A stretch of 18,242 bases of DNA. Origin: Anaerolineae bacterium (lineage in GTDB: Bacteria > Chloroflexota > Anaerolineae > JAFGEY01). The stretch's first letter is position 1. Each line of letters starts with the position of its first letter. Below the pieces are notes generated by a model that worked only from the letters and a program-made list of their open reading frames with translations, had not been told where the DNA came from and did not search any database. Made by a program: the position numbers and the translations under genes. Shown here one piece after another: positions 6,275 to 13,961 of this stretch. The stretch covers positions 1 to 18,242 of the forward strand of contig JAFGIE010000125.1 in the NCBI GenBank assembly GCA_016929775.1, written 5' to 3'.

Positions 6275-8083
6275 ATGGAGACACGCCTCAGCCTGCACAG
6301 GAGCCCCGCCGAGCTGATCGCCCTGCTCGGGGCGCCGATGCCGCCCGCGCACCTGGTGCCCGGACTCACGTCGATCGCACGCCATCCCGAGCGCGCCCGG
6401 GATCTGCCGGGCGCCAAGCTGGTCCTCGACACATTGGCCCCCTATCTCGCCGAGATCGGGGCCATCCCCCTGACCACCTATACCCTCTACCGCGAGTTCC
6501 ACCGCATCGGCGAGCGCCGCGGTTACCAGGCCCCATACAGCGCCAAGCGCGCCCGGCTCAACGCAGCAGCGTTCCAGGTCCTGCTCGGCGACGCGCGCTA
6601 TGTCGACGTCCTGCACGACTACATGTGGGCGATCTGCGAGGAGACCAACTGGGTGATCCCGGCGCACGAGAACCGCGAGATCGACCTGACCGCCGTCGCC
6701 ACCGGGTTTGCGCTCGCCGAGATCGTGACCGGGCTGGGCGACCAGATCGCGACCGAGGTCTCCGATCGCGTGCGCGCCGAGATCGAGCGCCGGATCTTTG
6801 CGCCCTATCTGGCGCGGCACGAGTCCCTGAACTGGTACCGCGGGCACAGCAACTGGAACGGGGTGTGCAACGGCGGCATCGGCGCCATGTTCCTCCTCTT
6901 GGAACCGGACGTCGAGCGACTGGCGCAGGGGCTGTCCCTCGTCCTCGACGGGCTCGAGGTGTTCTTTGACACCGCCTTTGAGGCCGAAGGGGGATCGACC
7001 GAGGGCACGAGCTATTGGCAGTACGGGCTGAGCAACGTGGTCCCCTTTGCCGAGATGCTGCGCATCCGCACGCGGGGCGCGATCGACGTGCTCGACAGCG
7101 ACCGCCTGCGCGCGATTGCCACCTACCCCACGCGGACGCTGCTCTCGCCGGGGCGCTATGCCAACTTTGCCGACTGCGAGGAAGTAGTGCCCTTTGGCCC
7201 GGGCCTGATCGCGCGGCTCGCCGAGCGCACGGGCGTCCACGCGCTGCGCGAGGTGCTCGCCGCCCCGGCGTCCCTGATCCGCGACACGCAGGTCAGCCGC
7301 TTTCACAACCTGTGGCGCAACATCGCCTGGTGGGATGGCGCGCGCCCTGCCAGGGTCACGGTGACCGACGTGTGGGCCCGCGACGTCGGCATGGTCCGCT
7401 TGACCGCACGCACGCCCTCCGGCGCGCCGGTCGTGCTCGCCGCCAAGGCGGGCCACAACGGCGAGAACCACAACCAGAACGACGTCGGCAGCTACATCGT
7501 CCACGTCGACGGCGAGAGCCTGATCTGCGAGCCGGGACGGGGGCTGTACAGCCGCGACTACTTTGGCCCGCGGCGCTATGAGAACGTCTTTGCCAACTCG
7601 TACGGGCACAGCGTGCCCCGCATCGACGGGCAGCTCCAGTCCGCCGGGGCAGCCTTCCGGGGCGAGATCACCGCCTACGAGCCCGGTCCTGCGGCGAAGC
7701 GCGTGCGCATGGCGATCGACGATGCATACGACCTGCCCGCGCTGGCGCATGCAGAGCGGTCGCTCACCCTCTCGGCGGCATCGGGCGAGCTGCTGCTGGA
7801 GGACCAGTTCTCCTTCTCGGGCGATCCGCTGCCGGTCGAGGAGGCGTTCGTCACCTGGTACACGTCGACCGTTGCCGGCAGCACGGCGCGCATTGCCGGG
7901 GAACGGCACGCCCTGCTGCTCCAGATCGAGCGCCCTGCCGGCGCCGCCTTCCGGCTGGAGGTGCTCAGCGAGGCGTCGGCGGCGAACGCCAAGGAGACGC
8001 CCCTCATGCGCCTCTCGTTTGACGTCCCCGCCGACGCGAGCGAACAGGGCGTCCGCGTCCGCGCCACGATCGAGCCGATCTAG
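6275..8083 (+). CDS. Heparinase II/III-family polysaccharide lyase
   Basis: 602-residue protein with the two-part layout of heparinase II/III-like and oligo-alginate lyases (PL12/15/17/21-type fold): an N-terminal alpha-helical toroid (about 1-350) and a C-terminal beta-sandwich (about 365-600). Diagnostic segments are HSNWNGVCNGG (191-201), EGGSTEGTSYWQYGL (238-252) and NHNQNDVGS (398-406), the family's N-H-N-x-N-D-x-G motif beside the metal site and active-site groove. Such enzymes cleave uronic-acid polysaccharides by beta-elimination; the substrate cannot be read from the sequence. No signal peptide is visible, so it probably acts on imported oligosaccharides in the cytoplasm. AGGAAGGA lies about 10 bases before the ATG. 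Single-gene unit, transcribed away from the LCP operon, which suggests a polysaccharide context. Start choice is firm; the family is fairly sure, the exact PL class is not. Confidence 0.88.
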   Translation: METRLSLHRSPAELIALLGAPMPPAHLVPGLTSIARHPERARDLPGAKLVLDTLAPYLAEIGAIPLTTYTLYREFHRIGERRGYQAPYSAKRARLNAAAFQVLLGDARYVDVLHDYMWAICEETNWVIPAHENREIDLTAVATGFALAEIVTGLGDQIATEVSDRVRAEIERRIFAPYLARHESLNWYRGHSNWNGVCNGGIGAMFLLLEPDVERLAQGLSLVLDGLEVFFDTAFEAEGGSTEGTSYWQYGLSNVVPFAEMLRIRTRGAIDVLDSDRLRAIATYPTRTLLSPGRYANFADCEEVVPFGPGLIARLAERTGVHALREVLAAPASLIRDTQVSRFHNLWRNIAWWDGARPARVTVTDVWARDVGMVRLTARTPSGAPVVLAAKAGHNGENHNQNDVGSYIVHVDGESLICEPGRGLYSRDYFGPRRYENVFANSYGHSVPRIDGQLQSAGAAFRGEITAYEPGPAAKRVRMAIDDAYDLPALAHAERSLTLSAASGELLLEDQFSFSGDPLPVEEAFVTWYTSTVAGSTARIAGERHALLLQIERPAGAAFRLEVLSEASAANAKETPLMRLSFDVPADASEQGVRVRATIEPI

Positions 8084-8113
8084 TCGTCGACCGGACGCGT
8101 GCCCGGCATGCGG

Positions 8114-8148
8114 GCGGCGCGCTCCTGGGGCCCCCAGGAGCGCGCCGC
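8114..8148. terminator. Strong hairpin between convergent genes, likely bidirectional terminator
   Basis: Near-continuous 17-bp inverted repeat (8114-8130 and 8132-8148; arms GCGGCGCGCTCCTGGGG and its complement) around one central base. It lies 30 bases past the lyase stop and 48 bases past the lipoprotein stop on the other strand. Neither side has a T run, so it is not a classical intrinsic terminator, but its site between two convergent stops supports that role. Confidence 0.65.
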
Positions 8149-8196
8149 TGGACGATGTCATGACGCGCCTTTGCCGCTCGCCAACCTGCCAGCGCG

Positions 8197-9657
8197 CTAC
8201 GGGAAGGTCAGCGTTTCGACGATCGCCGGAATGCTGTCCGCGAACGCTCCACCGTCTGCCATGCGATCCGGGTACCCGGAGAGCTGGTCCGAGATCACGA
8301 TCAGCACCTCGGGTTGGCTGGTGTGCGGCACGACGTAGCGCGTCAGCACCGCCTGATCCCAGGTCTCCCGCTCGATCGTCGCGGGCGCGCCGTTGACGAG
8401 ACCTGGCTCGCTCTGCCCAGGCGCCGCATAGACGCGCCGCAGCTCCGCCTCAGCCCCGGCGATCACCTCGACCTGGACCGGCGCCACCACCAGCTTGGCG
8501 TTGGGATCGGGTGGCCCGCTGCGGACGATGTCCGCCTCCCAGGCTTGGGGAAAGAGGAGCACGAACCGCTGCGTGGGCCAGTCGCCGGGCACCCCGGGTC
8601 CCTGGGCGGGCATCTCGCGCCACGCCCAGTCGGGCGGGATCGCGATCTCGAATCCGTACCCGTCATCGCGCAGGACCTGCCAGCCCGTGTCGGGATCCGT
8701 GCCGGCGAGGACGATCGCGCCCTCACCAGGGGTCTGCCCGGGGACGCCGCCCAACGTCGAGGTGCTGAGCACGTGATTCAGGACCGGGTCGAGGGCGCCC
8801 ATGTCCTCCATGCTGGGCGCACGGACGAACAGGTCGAACGCACGCCGCCCGCCCTCGCCCACGACTACTGCCAGGACGTGAACCTCGACCGACTGCACCG
8901 CCGCTTTGGCGCCGCCCTCGGGGACTGGGGTCTCATAGACCTCCAGCAGGGTGCGCCGCCCCATCGCCCAGCCCAGCGCCACCTCTTCGCTGTACAGGGT
9001 CTGGGCGTTCCCCGGCAGGAGCGCTGGTTCAGCCTCCTGCGGGGGCTGCAGGTCGGCCCACCGCACGCCCAACTGCAGCGCGCTGCCCTCCGTTGGGGTC
9101 CACAGCCACTCCGGCTCAAGCCGCGCCCAGCCCGCCGGCACCTGGATCGAGAGCCCCGTATCGGCGACCTCGACCGTGTGATAGGTCGCCTCGCCGGGCG
9201 CCGGCGGGACCGGCTGATCGCCTGGCACGGCGATCACCTCACTGCGCTCCTGCGCCGCCAGCACGACTCTATCCCCGCTGGCGTGGTAGACATAGATCTC
9301 ATTCCCCACCGCGAGCCGGATCACGTATCCCGGCGTGATGACCTGGGCGTACATCTTGCCCGGTTCAGGCGCCCCCAGGCTGGCATCCGAGAACTCGGTG
9401 GCGCGCACCTCGCGCACGACAATGTCGTCCGCACTCACCTGCGCCCGCGCCGCCAGATCAGAGATCGCCTGCGCGGTGAGCGCCGCATCGTCCGCGGCGG
9501 GCGCCTGGACCGGCGGCGCTGCCGTCGCCTCGGGCGGAACCGCCGTCGGCGGCGGTGCGGTCGGCTCGCCCCCTTCGACCGCTGCACACGCAGCAAGCGA
9601 GAGGAGTGCCAACAGGAGCACGACTGGTGTGATCACAACGCGGATTACCTTTGTCAT
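8197..9657 (-). CDS. Lipoprotein with Pro/Thr spacer and two similar C-terminal domains
   Basis: 486 residues, no named function recognised. Residues 1-24 form a lipoprotein signal ending in the lipobox LAAC (Cys24), followed by a Pro/Ala/Thr-rich spacer (about 28-56). Residues about 60-135 form a module with DASLGAPEPGKMY and ITPGYVIRL...YVYH; from memory this pattern recurs in surface lipoproteins of Chloroflexota. Two segments of similar design follow: one near 150 with TGLSIQVPAGWARLEPEW, and one near 330 with YGFEIAIPPDWAWRE, reminiscent of PsbP-like or DUF folds that bind small ligands or proteins. The ATG at 9655-9657 has a full AGGAGG (9664-9669) six bases upstream; the longer reading to 9720 would put 21 residues before the signal and is rejected. 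Probably anchored on the outer face of the cytoplasmic membrane. Monocistronic; it lies just downstream of the ABC operon. Confidence 0.85.
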   Translation of the reverse strand: MTKVIRVVITPVVLLLALLSLAACAAVEGGEPTAPPPTAVPPEATAAPPVQAPAADDAALTAQAISDLAARAQVSADDIVVREVRATEFSDASLGAPEPGKMYAQVITPGYVIRLAVGNEIYVYHASGDRVVLAAQERSEVIAVPGDQPVPPAPGEATYHTVEVADTGLSIQVPAGWARLEPEWLWTPTEGSALQLGVRWADLQPPQEAEPALLPGNAQTLYSEEVALGWAMGRRTLLEVYETPVPEGGAKAAVQSVEVHVLAVVVGEGGRRAFDLFVRAPSMEDMGALDPVLNHVLSTSTLGGVPGQTPGEGAIVLAGTDPDTGWQVLRDDGYGFEIAIPPDWAWREMPAQGPGVPGDWPTQRFVLLFPQAWEADIVRSGPPDPNAKLVVAPVQVEVIAGAEAELRRVYAAPGQSEPGLVNGAPATIERETWDQAVLTRYVVPHTSQPEVLIVISDQLSGYPDRMADGGAFADSIPAIVETLTFP

Positions 9658-9729
9658 CTTTTTCCTCCTAGGTTTCAGGTGCTGCTCGGTCGGTGTGACC
9701 GCAGCACGGCTCTCATCCATCGCGCAATC

Positions 9730-9735
9730 TCAGTA
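9730..9735 (-). promoter_or_regulatory. Candidate -10 element for the lipoprotein gene
   Basis: TATACT on the minus strand matches 5 of 6 consensus bases and gives a leader of about 65 bases. The -35 region at the right distance (9753-9758, ATGCGC) is poor, so the promoter may need an activator or another sigma factor. Confidence 0.4.
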
Positions 9736-9807
9736 TAGCGCACCTCGCGCCCTGGCGCATCGGGCGGCGGTCCAGATCGCGCCCTGCCTGGTTGGCGCAT
9801 CCGAGAC

Positions 9808-9823
9808 CTGGTCATGTGGCTAG
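9808..9823 (+). promoter_or_regulatory. Imperfect palindrome resembling the 15321-15336 site
   Basis: CTGGTCATGTGGCTAG matches 14 of 16 bases of the minus-strand reading of the 15321-15336 palindrome. It lies in the gap between the permease stop and the lipoprotein promoter, about 72 bases upstream of the lipoprotein -10. Role as a regulator site is an inference. Confidence 0.35.
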
Positions 9824-9830
9824 CGCTCGC

Positions 9831-9851
9831 CGAGCGGGCGCACGCCGCTCG
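9831..9851 (-). terminator. Weak hairpin after the ABC operon
   Basis: Inverted repeat CGAGCGG / CCGCTCG with a 7-base loop, starting 12 bases after the permease stop on the minus strand. No T run follows. A neighbouring CGCTCG (9824-9829) could pair with the same CGAGCG, giving alternative hairpins. Position rather than form supports the call. Confidence 0.35.
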
Positions 9852-9862
9852 ATCATCGCAGC

Positions 9863-11215
9863 TCACTCGTACTTGAGCGCCCCGATCGGGCTCAGCCGTG
9901 CGGCGCGCCGAGCTGGGTAGGCGCCCGAGAGCACGCCGACCAGCGCGGCGAACCCGACCGCAAAGAGGGGCAGCCAGAGCGGGGTAAAAGCCGCAGCCTG
10001 CGATGGATCGACCATGGCCCCTTGCGCGACTTGCTGAGCCACCACCGCCCGGTTGATCAGGTTGATGATCCCGACCACGAGCAGCGCCAAGCAGACGCCC
10101 GCTGCCCCGCCGAGCAGGCCAATGCCCGCCGACTCGGCCAAAAAGATGCGCATCACGTCGCGGTTCCCCGCTCCGACTGCCTTCATGAGCCCGATCTCGC
10201 GCGTCCGCTCGTACACTGCCATGAGCATCGTGTTGGCGATCCCGAATGCCGCCACCAGCAGCGCCACGGCGCCGATCCCGCCCAGGACAGCCTGCAGTGA
10301 CGCAAAGTAGGCATTCGCCTGCTCCGCCTGTTGCCGGTCCGACCAAACCGAGAACCCCATCGCCGTGACCTTGTCCTCGACCTCGATCAGGGAGGCAGGA
10401 TCGTCCGTCCCGATCACGACCTCCAGGTATCCCTGCCGTCCCGGCTCCCGGCGCTTGCCTTGGGCCCACGTCGTGTACTCGAGCGCATCGCGCATGGGAA
10501 TGTAGATCGTGCCGTCGTGGCGCCAACCGCTCTCCCGGAGCACCCCGACGACGCGCAATCGCACCGTCCGCTCCACCGCTTCCCCGTCCTCGGTAAAGCG
10601 GGTCATGCGGAGCCGCAGCGTCGCCCCTTGCAGGTCCGGGGCGTCCTCGGGCGTCTCGGGCGTGGCATCGGGGCGGACGGGGCGCGTCGATGGGTTGGCC
10701 TTGCGCAGCGACGCGGCGACTCGTGCGCCGACCACAGCCTCGCCGCGCCGCATGTCGAGCGTCCCGCTCGCGGGCGCGAGATCCCACGCCGGCAGCGCAG
10801 CCTCGTCCACGCCACAGATCGTCGGATGGCCAACCAGCCTGCCATACTCGACCGTGGTCTGCGCCATCAGCGCCTCCACCGGTTCGACCCAGGTCACGCC
10901 GGGCCAGCTGCGGAAGGTATTGAGCACCTGGTCATCGACCACGACCCACGTGATCGCCCCCAGCTCGCGCCCGACCGGCATCGAGGGATCGTTGACGTCG
11001 GTCAGGTAATTCACGGGGGCATTGACCCGCAGCTGCGTCAGCCCGCCGCCGGACATCAGGCTTTCGCGCGCCTGCCGCTGCAGGCCCACGCCCAGCGAGA
11101 TCAGGACCACTACCGCTGCAGTGCCGATCGCCACGCCAAGCGCCGTCATCGTCACCCGCCCACGCGTGCGCTTGAGGTTGCTCCACACCAGGGATACGAG
11201 ATCGCCCACGTTCAT
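9863..11215 (-). CDS. FtsX/MacB-type ABC transporter permease
   Basis: 450-residue integral membrane protein of the MacB/FtsX class, which transmits ATPase motion to the extracytoplasmic side instead of forming a classical channel. One membrane segment at about 21-45 is followed by a large extracytoplasmic MacB_PCD-like domain (about 46-300) and three membrane segments near 303-328, 350-378 and 413-436. The cytoplasmic segment YERTREIGLMKAVGA and the C-terminal GAYPARRAARLSPIGALKYE are typical of the family. The ATG at 11213-11215 has GAGGAG about ten bases upstream. It is last in the five-gene operon, 43 bases after the CARDB-like gene; the partner ATPase is two genes upstream. Substrate unknown: peptide, lipid or lipoprotein release are all possible for this class. 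Confidence 0.93.
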   Translation of the reverse strand: MNVGDLVSLVWSNLKRTRGRVTMTALGVAIGTAAVVVLISLGVGLQRQARESLMSGGGLTQLRVNAPVNYLTDVNDPSMPVGRELGAITWVVVDDQVLNTFRSWPGVTWVEPVEALMAQTTVEYGRLVGHPTICGVDEAALPAWDLAPASGTLDMRRGEAVVGARVAASLRKANPSTRPVRPDATPETPEDAPDLQGATLRLRMTRFTEDGEAVERTVRLRVVGVLRESGWRHDGTIYIPMRDALEYTTWAQGKRREPGRQGYLEVVIGTDDPASLIEVEDKVTAMGFSVWSDRQQAEQANAYFASLQAVLGGIGAVALLVAAFGIANTMLMAVYERTREIGLMKAVGAGNRDVMRIFLAESAGIGLLGGAAGVCLALLVVGIINLINRAVVAQQVAQGAMVDPSQAAAFTPLWLPLFAVGFAALVGVLSGAYPARRAARLSPIGALKYE

Positions 11216-11258
11216 GGCTCGTCACTCCTCAAGGCGAGACAGGCGCCCGCCCGTCCCA

Positions 11259-13229
11259 TCAACTCCCGAAACCCAGGAACCCGCGCACGGCGCGCGCGAT
11301 CGCTTGCCACAGCGACGCGGTGTGCGACACGTCCGGCGCAGCGGGCGGGTTGCCGGTCGCCGCGGGGGCTGCGTCGACGGCGAACTCGAGCGTCTGACTC
11401 GTGCGCTGGACCTGGTACAGGTCGTCCCGGTACTCGACGTGCACGGTCACCTGGATCGTGCCCTCACGGCGCGGGGTGAGGGTCAGATCGAGCGGCGCCG
11501 ACCCACCTGGGTCGAGCGGCCCGACAAAGGGCGTGCCATCCGCCTCGATCGTGGTGTCGAGCCCCGTGGCGCGCAGCCCGACAATGTCCACCACCCCTCG
11601 CCCCACGTTCAGCACCTCAAACGAGAACGGGGCGGGCGCGCCCGCGACCAGTGCCTGGGGCCTGCTGTACACGCCGACCAGCAGCTCGATCCGGCGGCGC
11701 ACGATCAGGCTCAGCCGCTGGACGTCGCTCTGCGCCGCGCCATCGGGCCCGGCATAGGAGAGGGCGACAGGGATGTTGTAGGCCTTGGCCTGTGCCGCGC
11801 CGTCGACGATCAGCCGCCGTTCGACCTGGACGCTCTCTCCCTGGGCAAGCCGGTCCACGAACACCACGTTCCCACTGCCGACCGGCATCAGGGGCTCCAG
11901 GGCGCCACCATCCGCCCCGCCCAGAGCCAGGACGACGCGTTGTGCGTCGGCGGTCCCCACGTTGGCGATCTGCACGGTCAGATCCAGCGCGTCGCCTGCC
12001 GTCACAAAGTCGGGCGTCGTGGCGTACGACGTGATCAGCAGCTGCGGCGCGCGCGTGGGGCGTTCCGCGACGATCAGGCTCAGCAGCTGCACCAGCTCGC
12101 CGCGCGCCCCGTGCTGATCCTCATAGCTCACGGCGAGCGGCAAGCCGTAGGGCTTGGCCTCGGCGCGAGCTGCGACCAGCAGCTGCCGGCTCAGGCTGAC
12201 TGCCGATCCCGGCGCAATGTCTCCCACGAACGCAACGTGCCCAGCCTGGAGAAGCGTGAACGGCCCGGCGCGCGTCCCATCCTGCCCGCCAAAAGCCAGC
12301 GACACGCGCCCCGCTGCCCCGCTGCCGACGTTCGCCACGCGCACGGTGAGCGTGAAGGGATCGCCTGGCGCGAGCGTCGCCGGATCCGTGGCATACGACT
12401 CGACGATCAGCGTGGGCTGCGGCGCGAGCCGCGGGTCCACGTCGACGCCGATCGCCTGCCGGTCCTCGTAACGCCCGCCCCCGCTGTCGGCGTATTCGAG
12501 CGAGACCGCCATCGCCTGGCGACCGCTCCCCGCGACGTCCCACGCCAGCACCAACGGCACGGCGACGGTCACCGCGCCGCCAGCCCGGATCGCGCCTACG
12601 GCGACCAGATCGCTGCCCTCGACCGGGATCGCCAGCCCATCGCTGCCGCAACCGAGGTAGACGCCGCTCGCCGCACCTGCGCCGAGGTTGGTCAGCCCCA
12701 GGGTCAAGGTGAAAGGCAGACCAGGGGAGAGGACCGCTGGCTCGGTCTGCGCCCGCGCGACGACGACCTTGGGCGGACCGCTCGGCCTGCCGCTGCTCGC
12801 CGCGACCACTTCGACCGGGACCGTGTGCGGGTACTCGTAGTGATTGCCCTCATAGTCGTTCGCCGCCAGGTCGACGCGCAGCGCATGGACCCCGCTTCCG
12901 AGGGTCGCGGGCGCACGCATGCGCTGCTGCACCACGACGCTGTGGTTGATGTGCAACTGCCACAACAGGTGCCCGTTCTCGCCCACGGGCAGGAAATCGC
13001 CCCCGCTCCAGATGGCGACCGTGTTCTCGCCCGCGCGGCTGCCGTTGTTATAGACCTCGATCTCGACCGTGAACTCTTGACCCGCCTTGACCGGCGAGGG
13101 CGTCACGCTGTAGCGGCGTATGGTCAGGATCGGCCTGCCCGCCGCTTGTGCGCACGCGTCCGCCGGGCGCCACGCCAGCACGAGCGCAAGAACAAGTGTT
13201 ACGATCATCGCACTGCGGTACGATCTCAT
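11259..13229 (-). CDS. Secreted protein with five CARDB-like Ig-fold repeats
   Basis: 656 residues. A Sec signal (about 1-29, cleavage likely near AQA) is followed by five tandem repeats of roughly 105-125 residues, each opening with a variant of Y-x(2-6)-P-x(4)-AG-x-PF-x-L-x(2)-N-x-G and containing a later aromatic strand (beginning near 33, 145, 262, 383 and 505). This pattern is typical of CARDB/COG1361-type beta-sandwich adhesion or scaffold domains. The tail (about 620-656) is Pro/Ala-rich and ends in a short amphipathic segment GFLGFGS, with no sortase or lipobox signal. The ATG at 13227-13229 has AGGAGG five bases upstream, inside the end of the ATPase gene; the longer reading is rejected because it lacks the signal. 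In this operon it sits between the ATPase and the permease, so it is probably an extracellular partner of the transporter. Confidence 0.85.
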   Translation of the reverse strand: MRSYRSAMIVTLVLALVLAWRPADACAQAAGRPILTIRRYSVTPSPVKAGQEFTVEIEVYNNGSRAGENTVAIWSGGDFLPVGENGHLLWQLHINHSVVVQQRMRAPATLGSGVHALRVDLAANDYEGNHYEYPHTVPVEVVAASSGRPSGPPKVVVARAQTEPAVLSPGLPFTLTLGLTNLGAGAASGVYLGCGSDGLAIPVEGSDLVAVGAIRAGGAVTVAVPLVLAWDVAGSGRQAMAVSLEYADSGGGRYEDRQAIGVDVDPRLAPQPTLIVESYATDPATLAPGDPFTLTVRVANVGSGAAGRVSLAFGGQDGTRAGPFTLLQAGHVAFVGDIAPGSAVSLSRQLLVAARAEAKPYGLPLAVSYEDQHGARGELVQLLSLIVAERPTRAPQLLITSYATTPDFVTAGDALDLTVQIANVGTADAQRVVLALGGADGGALEPLMPVGSGNVVFVDRLAQGESVQVERRLIVDGAAQAKAYNIPVALSYAGPDGAAQSDVQRLSLIVRRRIELLVGVYSRPQALVAGAPAPFSFEVLNVGRGVVDIVGLRATGLDTTIEADGTPFVGPLDPGGSAPLDLTLTPRREGTIQVTVHVEYRDDLYQVQRTSQTLEFAVDAAPAATGNPPAAPDVSHTASLWQAIARAVRGFLGFGS

Positions 13230-13230
13230 G

Positions 13231-13935
13231 TCAGCCTCCTCGCATTCGCCTATCCTCGACGATCCGCCCGTCCACCAAGCGGATCGCCCGCGTCGCATAC
13301 GTGGTCGCCGCCGGGTCGTGCGAGACGATCACGATCGTACGCCCCCCCTGGCGGTTCAGCCGTACGAGCAGCTCCATGATCTCCTGCCCGGTGTGCGAAT
13401 CCAGGTTGCCCGTCGGCTCGTCCGCCAAGATCAGGGATGGATCGTTGACCAGGGCGCGTGCGATGGCGACGCGCTGCTGTTGTCCCCCCGAGAGCTCGGT
13501 CGGGCGATGGTCCGCCCGCTCGCATAGCCCCACCTCTTCCAGGCGTGCCCGCGCCCGTGTGTGTCGTTCGTGCGCCGGCACGCGGGCAAAGCACATCGGG
13601 AAAGCGACGTTCTGCAGGGCGGTCATGGTCGGGATCAGGTGAAACGACTGGAACACAAAGCCCATCTGTCGTCCCCGGTAAGCGGCGAGGTCCTCGTCGG
13701 GCAGCGCGTCGAGCGCGCGTCCGTCGACCCAGATCTGGCCCCCCGTGGGCCGGTCGAGCCCGCCCAGCAGGTAGAGCAGCGTCGACTTGCCCGACCCCGA
13801 CGGGCCCATCACCGCCACGAACTCGCCGCGCTGGATCGCGAGGTCCACGCCGTCGAGCGCCCGGATCGTCTGCCCGCCGACGAGATAGTGCCGGCGCAGG
13901 CCCTCCGTCCGCACGAGAGCATCCGTGCTGTCCAT
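13231..13935 (-). CDS. LolD/MacB-type ABC transporter ATPase
   Basis: 234-residue nucleotide-binding subunit of normal length for the LolD/MacB/FtsE group. It has Walker A GPSGSGKS (44-51), Q-loop Gln96 in VFQSFHLIP, signature LSGGQQQR (148-155), Walker B LILADEP (168-174) with catalytic Glu173, D-loop GNLD (176-179) and switch His206 in VSHD. The LDRPTGGQ and FHLIP segments are characteristic of this subclass. The ATG at 13933-13935 is preceded by GAGGAG; the frame continues upstream to 14070 only as a shadow of the Yip1-like gene. It ends one base before the CARDB-like gene begins and lies 26 bases after the Yip1-like gene. It should power the permease at 9863-11215. Confidence 0.96.
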   Translation of the reverse strand: MDSTDALVRTEGLRRHYLVGGQTIRALDGVDLAIQRGEFVAVMGPSGSGKSTLLYLLGGLDRPTGGQIWVDGRALDALPDEDLAAYRGRQMGFVFQSFHLIPTMTALQNVAFPMCFARVPAHERHTRARARLEEVGLCERADHRPTELSGGQQQRVAIARALVNDPSLILADEPTGNLDSHTGQEIMELLVRLNRQGGRTIVIVSHDPAATTYATRAIRLVDGRIVEDRRMRGG

Positions 13936-13961
13936 GGTTGCGGCTCCTCTCGACTCGACCA

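Noticed and set aside
6101..8161. 686-residue open frame on the minus strand opposite the lyase gene
   Set aside because: It mirrors the third-position GC of the lyase, runs through the lyase promoter and the downstream hairpin, and its protein is Arg/Gly/Asp-rich low-complexity sequence with no domain. The lyase has clear family motifs.
9658..9720. N-terminal extension of the lipoprotein to 507 residues
   Set aside because: It would bury the lipoprotein signal 21 residues inside the protein, and it reads through an AGGAGG that sits ideally before the ATG at 9657.
11022..13379. 785-residue open frame on the plus strand opposite the CARDB-like gene
   Set aside because: Spans the gap between the permease and CARDB-like genes, has an Arg/His/Asp-rich composition typical of reverse frames in high-GC DNA, and has no ribosome site of note.
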